Source of the DNA: Persephonella atlantica
GTDB lineage: Bacteria > Aquificota > Aquificia > Aquificales > Hydrogenothermaceae
Direction: 5' to 3'
Assembly (NCBI RefSeq): GCF_016617615.1
Contig: NZ_JAACYA010000002.1
Location: forward strand, 682,001-746,000
DNA: 64,000 bases
Shown here one piece after another: positions 54,955-61,792 of this stretch. A model generated the notes under the pieces. It saw only the letters and a list, made by a program, of their open reading frames with translations, was not told the DNA's origin and did no database searches. Numbering within the stretch: the stretch's first letter is position 1; the number at the start of each line of letters is the position of its first letter. The position numbers and the translations under genes are program-made.

Positions 54955-55557
54955 TTACTCGTTAAGTGCCTCGTAAACGTGTCCAACGAGTTCTTCAGAA
55001 GGTTTGAGTGTCTTTTTACCAGGTTCCCATTTTGCAGGGCATGCTTCTTCCGGATGACCGATAAGATATGCGTTTGCTTTCATCTTTCTGAGAAGCTCAT
55101 CAGCATTTCTTCCAACGTTGTAGAAGTTAACCTCTGAGCCTACAAGTTTACCCTCTGGAGATATAATAAATGTTCCTCTCAGAGCAAGACCTGTATTTTC
55201 ATCATAAACACCAAACATTCTTGATACTGCTCCTGTTGGGTCAGCTCCCATTGGATATTTTACATTTTCAAGGAGCTTTTCATCTTTGTGCCATGCAAGG
55301 TGAACAAACTTTGTGTCTGTAGATACAGATACAACTTCAGCCCCAAGCTCTTTAAGCTGTGGATATACCTCAGCCAGGTCAGCCAGCTCTGTTGGACACA
55401 CAAATGTAAAGTCTGCTGGATAGAAGAAAAGGATTGTCCATTTTCCTTCTTCCTTAGCTTTTTTCAGTGAGAATGTCCCAAACTTTCCTGTTTCAGGTTC
55501 GTAAGTTTCCATCTCAAATTCTGGAACTTCCTGTCCTACCAAAATAATTTCTGACAT
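54955..55557 (-). CDS. 2-Cys peroxiredoxin (AhpC/Prx1 type)
   Basis: A 200-residue thiol peroxidase. The peroxidatic cysteine lies in FFYPADFTFVCPTEL (about residue 50) and the resolving cysteine in EEACPAKWEPGKKTL (about 172). DENTGLALRGTFIISPEGKL is the dimer/decamer region. It reduces H2O2 and organic peroxides with a disulfide reductase partner not seen nearby. A Fur/PerR-like operator overlaps its promoter. TTGGAAAG / AGGAGG precedes the ATG. Confidence 0.95.
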   Translation of the reverse strand: MSEIILVGQEVPEFEMETYEPETGKFGTFSLKKAKEEGKWTILFFYPADFTFVCPTELADLAEVYPQLKELGAEVVSVSTDTKFVHLAWHKDEKLLENVKYPMGADPTGAVSRMFGVYDENTGLALRGTFIISPEGKLVGSEVNFYNVGRNADELLRKMKANAYLIGHPEEACPAKWEPGKKTLKPSEELVGHVYEALNE

Positions 55558-55595
55558 CTTTCCAACCTCCTATTTTTCGTTGATTAATTTAAGTT

Positions 55596-55618
55596 ATTAT
55601 AAATGATAACGGTTCTCA
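55596..55618 (-). promoter_or_regulatory. Fur/PerR-like operator and -10 element of the peroxiredoxin gene
   Basis: Leftward, TGAGAAC-C-GTTATCA (55618-55604) is a 7-1-7 inverted repeat with one mismatch between arms, the half-site spacing of Fur-family boxes (TGATAATnATTATCA). A TATAAT (55601-55596) follows two bases later, 39 bases before the ATG, so a bound repressor would cover the -35/-10 spacer. Peroxide- or iron-responsive control is inferred. Confidence 0.6.
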
Positions 55619-55635
55619 ATTGTTATATGAATGAT

Positions 55636-57345
55636 TTATCTCATATCTGAAATACTTACATCGCTGATAATAAAATCTACTGCTATTTTTCCATTCCAGT
55701 TTGAGATTTTAGGCGTATAAACAATATCAATCTGCATACCTACTGATAGTTTTTTTAATTTATCACCGTAGTTCCACCACAGGGCTGGGAATGCATTTTT
55801 ATTTTCATCCTGAAGCCAGAACTTAAGATGCTGGTTTGTTGGACCTACCGTCATAAAGTCAGATATTCTCAGATTTTTTGCAATAAATTTAGGATAGGGA
55901 TTTCCCTCACCAAAGGGTTCCAGTATTTTCAGCTGATTTACCTTTTCAGGTGTCCAGTAGGATAGGGGAACCTCCATATCTATCTCAATATAAGACACTG
56001 TTTCTTCTTCTGGCATACTCTTCAGCGTATGTGACAGCAGTTCCTTTAGTTTTGGTATGTTATCTGTTTTTATTGTCAGCCCAGCAGCAAGAGAATGTCC
56101 TCCGAACTTTTCAAACAGATAGGAATGTTTCTCCATAATCTCGTATATGTTTACTGATGGGATACTCCTTGCTGAGCCTACAGCTTTACCGTTTTTTACA
56201 GACAAGACAACAGATGGAACTTTGTACTTTTCTACCAGCCTTCCTGCAACAATTCCCACAATTCCCGGATGCCACCTTTCGTCTGCAACCACTATACCAG
56301 AAAAATCTTTTTCCTTTTTCAGTTTCTTTTCTGATTCTTTAAATGCATGCTCTGTCAGTTTCTGTCTTTTTTTATTCAGAAACTCAAGCTCCGAGGATAT
56401 CACCTTTCCTATTTTTTCATCCTGTGTTATAAGCAGTTTTACAGCCTTTTTAGCATCGTCCAATCTTCCTGCAGCATTAAGACGGGGAGCTATGTTAAAT
56501 CCCAGTTCAAATGAAGATACAGAGCTGGCTGATATCTGCTCAAGTAAAGCCTTTATTCCCGGTCTTTTTCTCCTGTTTATCTCTTCTATGCCTTTTTTTA
56601 CAAATATCCTGTTTATTAGAGAAAGGGGAACAACATCTGCCACTGTTCCTATCGCAACAATATCTAAGTACGGTTTTAGTTTCATATCTAAATTAAGAGC
56701 TCTTCTGAGCATTATAAGAAGGTAAAAAGAGATACCAACAGATGCAAGATGTTTGAAAAGGGGATTGATGTCTGCGTAAAGTTTAGGATTCAGTATGTGA
56801 ATGCCATCTGCTCTCCATTCTGGACTTACAGGTTCGTGATGGTCTAAAACAAAAACTTCCAAACCAAGCTGTCTTGCAAAAAGTAGTTCTGAATGGGCAT
56901 TTGTCCCGCTATCAACAACAATCAAAGCATCTGCAACCTCACTGATTTTCTTTATGGCATTCCTGTTTAGTCCGTAGCCTTCAAAAAATCTGCTGGGGAT
57001 GTAGTACTTTACCTTTACTCCTATATCCCTGAGAAAATTGACTAAAAGTGCCGTACTTGTTATGCCGTCAGCATCGTAATCTCCGTATATAGCTATTCTT
57101 TTACCTTCTTTTATAAGCTGTGCAATTCTATATGAGATACTTTCAAGATTTGTAAACAGCTGGGGGTCTAACAGCCTGTGGAGTGATGGGTATATACTCT
57201 CCTCATCAAAATCTCCGTTAAAAAGCTCCTTCCTGTTGTAAATTAGCTGGGCAAGAACAAAACCGTACTTTTTTATCAGAAACTCTGGTACTCTGTTTTT
57301 CTCTTCTAATACTATCCATCTTCTTCCTGTAAGACCTGTTATCAT
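55636..57345 (-). CDS. recJ: Single-stranded-DNA-specific exonuclease RecJ
   Basis: A 569-residue 5'-3' ssDNA exonuclease of the DHH superfamily. Motifs: AIYGDYDADGITSTALL (motif I), VDSGTNAHSEL (a change from the usual VDcGisn), FVLDHHEPVSP (DHH motif), NPKLYADINP, then NIAPRLNAAGRLDDAK and the DHHA1-like FGGHSLAAGLTIK. An OB-like C-terminal domain follows. Normal length. It may act with SSB. Confidence 0.94.
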   Translation of the reverse strand: MITGLTGRRWIVLEEKNRVPEFLIKKYGFVLAQLIYNRKELFNGDFDEESIYPSLHRLLDPQLFTNLESISYRIAQLIKEGKRIAIYGDYDADGITSTALLVNFLRDIGVKVKYYIPSRFFEGYGLNRNAIKKISEVADALIVVDSGTNAHSELLFARQLGLEVFVLDHHEPVSPEWRADGIHILNPKLYADINPLFKHLASVGISFYLLIMLRRALNLDMKLKPYLDIVAIGTVADVVPLSLINRIFVKKGIEEINRRKRPGIKALLEQISASSVSSFELGFNIAPRLNAAGRLDDAKKAVKLLITQDEKIGKVISSELEFLNKKRQKLTEHAFKESEKKLKKEKDFSGIVVADERWHPGIVGIVAGRLVEKYKVPSVVLSVKNGKAVGSARSIPSVNIYEIMEKHSYLFEKFGGHSLAAGLTIKTDNIPKLKELLSHTLKSMPEEETVSYIEIDMEVPLSYWTPEKVNQLKILEPFGEGNPYPKFIAKNLRISDFMTVGPTNQHLKFWLQDENKNAFPALWWNYGDKLKKLSVGMQIDIVYTPKISNWNGKIAVDFIISDVSISDMR

Positions 57346-57430
57346 CTTCTTTCCTGTTTATATTTTTTTATATTATATCAGTTTGATTGTATAATAAATT
57401 GGAGTTTATTTTATTAATATGGGGTTTTTA

Positions 57431-57850
57431 ATGGGAAAAATCATCAGATTTCCCGGCTCGGATAGGGAAAAGGAAGCAAAAGAGAGTAAAACAGAAAGTT
57501 CAGACAAAAAAGTTAAATCAATTTTCTCCACCCAGTCCTACATTGATAGAGTCAGAGAGGGAATTGAAGATTATGTTCTGAAAAATTTTGCTGTCAAAAA
57601 GGTTCTTGGTATGGATGTTGTATATAAGGAAAATGAAAAAAAAGAGATTGGTGTAATTGGAGCTTTAGCATACGAGCATAAAAGAAGACCGGGAACATTT
57701 ATAGCCGAATTTATAGGAAAGGGCTTTATAAATAAAGATGGCTCTGTTACTATTGACCTTTTAGCATTCAGGGCAGGAGAGCCTGAGCTGTGTAGCTCTT
57801 TAGAGAAGATAATGAAAGCAAAAAAAATTTTGCCACAGATAAAGGAGTAA
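57431..57850 (+). CDS. Uncharacterised 139-aa protein
   Basis: No family recognised. A charged N-terminal linker (residues 7-35, DREKEAKESKTESSDKK) is followed by a compact domain: QSYIDRVREGIEDYVLKNFAVKKVLGMDVVY and GALAYEHKRRPGTFIAEFIGKGFINKDGSVTIDLLAFRAG (quoted in parts). ATG at 57431 follows a GGGG six bases upstream; the in-frame ATG at 57419 would add four residues. It lies three bases before the flavoprotein gene, so they are likely co-transcribed. Confidence 0.68.
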   Translation: MGKIIRFPGSDREKEAKESKTESSDKKVKSIFSTQSYIDRVREGIEDYVLKNFAVKKVLGMDVVYKENEKKEIGVIGALAYEHKRRPGTFIAEFIGKGFINKDGSVTIDLLAFRAGEPELCSSLEKIMKAKKILPQIKE

Positions 57851-57853
57851 ACC

Positions 57854-58969
57854 ATGTCACTGCCACCACTGAGAATTGGTAAATATGAGATACAGTATCC
57901 TATAGTGCAGGGGGGGATGGGTGTCGGCATATCTTGGGAAAACTTAGCAGGAACAGTAAGCAAACGCGGCGGACTGGGAGTTGTTTCTTCTGTTGGAACA
58001 GGTTACAGGCACCCAAACTACGTGAAACTGAAAGATGGAAGACCAATTGGAAGTAAGTACATACACAGCAGAGAAGCACTGCAGAGGATAATCAGAGATG
58101 CTAAAGAGATAGCAGGTGGAGAGAAGGCTGTTATTGGAGTTAACATACTGTATGCAATAACAGATTTTGGCAGGGTTGTCAGAGATTCCATAGAAGCGGG
58201 AGCAAACATCATAATAGTTGGGGCAGGACTTCCTCTTACACTGCCAAAGTATGCCCCAGAAGAGGATGTGGCACTTGTTCCTATTGTATCATCTGCAAGG
58301 GCATTACGGGTAATATGCAAACACTGGAAGAAAAAATACAACAGACTGCCTGACGCTGTTGTTGTTGAAGGACCAAAGTCTGGAGGTCATCAAGGTATCC
58401 CATATGAAGACTGCTTCAAACCAGAATTTCAGCTTGAAAATTTAGTTCCAGAGGTTATAAAAGAGAGGGACAAATGGGGAGATTTTCCTGTTATAGCTGC
58501 AGGAGGGATATGGGATAAGAAGGATATTGAGTTTTACCTTGGCCTTGGGGCTGCTGGCGTTCAGATGGGAACAAGATTTGTTGGAACTTACGAGTGTGAT
58601 GCATCTGATGAGTTTAAGAAAGTGATAATAAATGCAAAAAAAGAGGATATCATACTTCTCAAATCACCTGTTGGTTATCCTGCAAGAGGCATAGTCACGC
58701 AGCTGATTAAGGATATTGAAGAGGGGAAAGCTCCAGAGGTTAAATGTGTATCAAACTGTGTCGTCCCATGCAATCACGGTGAGGAGGCAAAAAAAGTTGG
58801 ATACTGTATAGCTGACAGGCTTGGAGATGCGTATTTAGGGAGAAGGAAAACAGGACTGTTTTTCAGCGGTTCAAACGGATACAGAATAAAAAGACTTGTT
58901 CATGTTAAGGACCTGATGAGGGAGCTTGTGGAAGGAGTGCCTTCAGGTCAGGAACAGCCTGAGGAATAG
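57854..58969 (+). CDS. NAD(P)H-dependent flavin oxidoreductase (nitronate monooxygenase / FabK family)
   Basis: A 371-residue FMN TIM-barrel protein: IQYPIVQGGMGVGISWENLAGTVSKRGGLGVVSS, VEGPKSGGHQGI (catalytic-type histidine), PVIAAGGIWDKKDIEFYLGLGAAGVQMGTRFV and TYECDASDEFK. It has an extra C-terminal cysteine-rich segment (KCVSNCVVPCNHGEEAKKVGYC, quoted in two parts) that could bind metal. The family spans nitronate monooxygenase and enoyl-ACP reductase II; this longer, Cys-rich form is of unknown substrate. Convergent with the Lon-like gene. Confidence 0.87.
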   Translation: MSLPPLRIGKYEIQYPIVQGGMGVGISWENLAGTVSKRGGLGVVSSVGTGYRHPNYVKLKDGRPIGSKYIHSREALQRIIRDAKEIAGGEKAVIGVNILYAITDFGRVVRDSIEAGANIIIVGAGLPLTLPKYAPEEDVALVPIVSSARALRVICKHWKKKYNRLPDAVVVEGPKSGGHQGIPYEDCFKPEFQLENLVPEVIKERDKWGDFPVIAAGGIWDKKDIEFYLGLGAAGVQMGTRFVGTYECDASDEFKKVIINAKKEDIILLKSPVGYPARGIVTQLIKDIEEGKAPEVKCVSNCVVPCNHGEEAKKVGYCIADRLGDAYLGRRKTGLFFSGSNGYRIKRLVHVKDLMRELVEGVPSGQEQPEE

Positions 58970-61288
58970 CTATTTTTTGCCTTTTATTGCCTGCCTGTAG
59001 TACTCAACAAGTTTTTCCTTTACCTGCCTGTGAAAATCCAGTGGATCAGTCTCTGTCATCAGTTTAATAGCATCATCAATGTGGTCAATGGTATATATGT
59101 GGAAGTTTCCTTTCTCTACAGCCTCAATAACCTCATCGTCTAAGACAAGGTTGTCAAAATTCCTTAAAGGTATTATAACTCTCTGTTTTCCATTAAGACC
59201 AAGAATTTTGCATACACTGTAAAAACCTTCAACCTTTTCCTTTATACCGCCAACAGGCTGAATGTTTCCAAGCTGGTCTATGGAGCCGGTTATGGCAATC
59301 TCCTGTCTCACAGGAATCTCAGATATGCTGGAAAGAACAGCAATAAGCTCAGCCGCAGAAGCACTGTCTCCCTCCACTTCCCCATAAGACTGCTCAAAGG
59401 CAATACTGCAGGAAAGGGCAAGGGGAGTATCTTTACCGTATTTGTGCCCCACATATCCAGACAGTATCATCACACCTTTACTGTGTATGGGACCGCTCAG
59501 TTCAACTTCCCTTTCTATGTTTATGATCCCCTTTTCCCCTATATATGAAGAAGCTGTTATTCTGCTTGGTTTACCAAAGGAAAAATCTCCCAGCTCAATA
59601 ACAGAAAGGCCATTAACCTGTGCCACTTTTTTTCCTTCTATATTAACAATCAGTTTTCCTTCAGCAAACATTCTGCGGAGTTTTTCCTCTATAAGGTTAA
59701 GACGGAATCTCCTGTCTTTTATCACTTTCTTAACTGTTTTTCCTGTTATAAATTTTTCTTCACAGATGGCATCTGCTTCCCTGAGCAGATCTGTTATATG
59801 GGAGAACACGGTATTTATCTTCTTTCTGCTTCCTGAAAGCTCTACAGCATACCTCAAAAGTTCAGACAGACCGTCTGTTTCAACATCTTTCAGTTTTTCC
59901 TGAGTAATTATATGTTTCACAAGAACAGGAAACTTCTTAATAACTGTTTCATTCAGTTCAACGACAGGGTCAAACTCTGCCTTAACTTTAAACAGTCTGT
60001 TAAAGTCAGGGTCAAACATTGACAGAAGTTGATACATCAATGAATCACCAACAAGAACAACAGTTATATTAAATGGTACAGGCTCAGGATATATTCCTAC
60101 ATGAAAAGGAAATATCTCCTCAACAGGATAGTGAGACAGATATATCTTTTTGTGTATTATCACCCTTTTCAGATTTTCCCACAGAATAGGATTTTTCAGA
60201 ATATCTCTGATTTTAAATATTATGTATCCTCCCCGTGCCTTAAAAAGACTGCCTGCCACAATACTCATATGGTCAGCATACAGAATACCCATCTCAGCCC
60301 TGTAGGAGATATAACCAAAAAGTGTTTTGAATGTAGGAACCTGCTCGTATATGACAGGAGCCCCTTCCTGACGGGAGTTGTCAACAACAACATTTATTCT
60401 GAATATGTCTATCTCCCTTTCTACAGCTTTCTGCAGTAAAAAGTCCCCTTCAAGCATCTTCCATCGAATAAATATATCTATCCTTTCTGACATATGCTGT
60501 TTCAGATATTCAAGAAACTGTATAACCTGTTTTAGATATCGATACTTCTCCTCTATTTTGTAAAAGGCATTATCAATAACATATCTTGAAACTTTCTCTT
60601 TCAGTTCCCTGAGACTTTCAAACAACTGATAGTCAAGCTCCCTTATCTGCCTCATATAATCCCTGAATCTCTCATCAAACATCTCCACTTTCTTTTCAAA
60701 CTCAGCCTTTATCTCTGGCACCCTGAGAAACTCAGGGCTTGCCTTTCCCTGAACTATCGGAATAAACTGGATGCCTGCAGGAGTTACTACCGTTGCAAGA
60801 CCATAACTCTCTGCATCCCTTTTAAGCTGATTGAGGATATGACTCTTCTCTTCCTCTATTTTTTTTATAAGTCTTACCCTTTCATCTTCAAACTCTTTAC
60901 TCTCAAACTGGCGGACAACAGTTTCTTTCAGATTTTCTATTACTCTGCTGATGTCTTTTGCAAGCTTTCTCCCTACTCCCGCAGGAACAGAAACAAACTT
61001 TGGTTTTTGTGGCTCTTCAAAATTTGCGTGGTAAAAAATATCTTCAGGGGTCTTCTTTTTTCTTGCAGCCTCATGAAGTTTCAGCTTTGTGTACGTTATC
61101 TTTCCTATACCTTCAGGTCCAGCCACATAAAGGTTATATCCCTCTTTTTCCGTTTTAAGGGCAATGTTAAAGGCATTTTCAACTCTTTCCTGTCCAAAGA
61201 ATACAGGCTGTGGCTTCACTCTGTATGTTGGCGTGTCAACTGTAAACTGAAGTTTGATATCCTCTGGGAAGATTTTTTTTATGCCCAT
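58970..61288 (-). CDS. Lon-type AAA_32 ATP-dependent protease (LonB/LonC-like)
   Basis: A 772-residue protein. The N-terminal part carries a Walker A-like VAGPEGIGKITYTKL (about residue 55) and a long coiled-coil insert (about 110-270). The C-terminal Lon protease domain has the catalytic serine in EGDSASAAELIAVL and lysine in VGGIKEKVEGF. It lacks the N-terminal LAN domain of classical Lon. The P-loop reads GPEGIGKI rather than GPPGxGKT/S, lacking the final Thr/Ser, so ATP hydrolysis may be impaired, as reported for the LonC/AAA_32 group. It is adjacent to a DUF2914 gene. Confidence 0.9.
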   Translation of the reverse strand: MGIKKIFPEDIKLQFTVDTPTYRVKPQPVFFGQERVENAFNIALKTEKEGYNLYVAGPEGIGKITYTKLKLHEAARKKKTPEDIFYHANFEEPQKPKFVSVPAGVGRKLAKDISRVIENLKETVVRQFESKEFEDERVRLIKKIEEEKSHILNQLKRDAESYGLATVVTPAGIQFIPIVQGKASPEFLRVPEIKAEFEKKVEMFDERFRDYMRQIRELDYQLFESLRELKEKVSRYVIDNAFYKIEEKYRYLKQVIQFLEYLKQHMSERIDIFIRWKMLEGDFLLQKAVEREIDIFRINVVVDNSRQEGAPVIYEQVPTFKTLFGYISYRAEMGILYADHMSIVAGSLFKARGGYIIFKIRDILKNPILWENLKRVIIHKKIYLSHYPVEEIFPFHVGIYPEPVPFNITVVLVGDSLMYQLLSMFDPDFNRLFKVKAEFDPVVELNETVIKKFPVLVKHIITQEKLKDVETDGLSELLRYAVELSGSRKKINTVFSHITDLLREADAICEEKFITGKTVKKVIKDRRFRLNLIEEKLRRMFAEGKLIVNIEGKKVAQVNGLSVIELGDFSFGKPSRITASSYIGEKGIINIEREVELSGPIHSKGVMILSGYVGHKYGKDTPLALSCSIAFEQSYGEVEGDSASAAELIAVLSSISEIPVRQEIAITGSIDQLGNIQPVGGIKEKVEGFYSVCKILGLNGKQRVIIPLRNFDNLVLDDEVIEAVEKGNFHIYTIDHIDDAIKLMTETDPLDFHRQVKEKLVEYYRQAIKGKK

Positions 61289-61289
61289 A

Positions 61290-61676
61290 TCACTGCCAGC
61301 TATCTGTTATTTCAAAGGATTTTTCTGCAATTTTGTTCCCATTTTCATCCTCAACAATCACAGTCCACTTACCCTTCCACTGGGGTAGTATATTTTTTGA
61401 GCTCCATGTCCTGAAAGTGTGATACGTTATGTCAAGTTCAACTCTTGCCATCTCTTCTCCGTTATACATCCACACATGATAGATCTTTGTTGGAACCTTC
61501 TCTGTCTGAATCTTTGTCCAGCAGTAAACCTTCCCTATATCAGGAGGGAATCTGTCAGATATACCAACAGGTTCTCTGCTTTGAATAGCCACAGCAAACT
61601 GCATATCCAAAACTTTAACTTCCTGACCATAGGATATATAAAACAAAAGCAAAATTACAGGTAAAATCCTCCTCAC
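61290..61676 (-). CDS. DUF2914-family exported protein
   Basis: A 128-residue protein with a signal peptide (RRILPVILLLFYISYG, cleavage near residue 17) and a beta-rich domain: FPPDIGKVYCWTKIQTEKVP, YHVWMYNGEEMARVELDI and WSSKNILPQWKGKWTVIVEDE. This is the DUF2914 signature (W-x-W, YHxW). Function unknown; probably periplasmic. GTG start, six bases after GGAGGG. A leftward TATAAT lies at 61712-61707. Its direction is opposite to the cytochrome gene. Confidence 0.85.
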   Translation of the reverse strand: MRRILPVILLLFYISYGQEVKVLDMQFAVAIQSREPVGISDRFPPDIGKVYCWTKIQTEKVPTKIYHVWMYNGEEMARVELDITYHTFRTWSSKNILPQWKGKWTVIVEDENGNKIAEKSFEITDSWQ

Positions 61677-61792
61677 AGCAATCCCTCCGTGACGATAGTT
61701 TAAACAATTATAAATCTAATACATAAAAATTTTTATTTCACCTGTTATAATAGAAATATATTTAATTATATTTTTGTAATAAGGGGGTAAAG

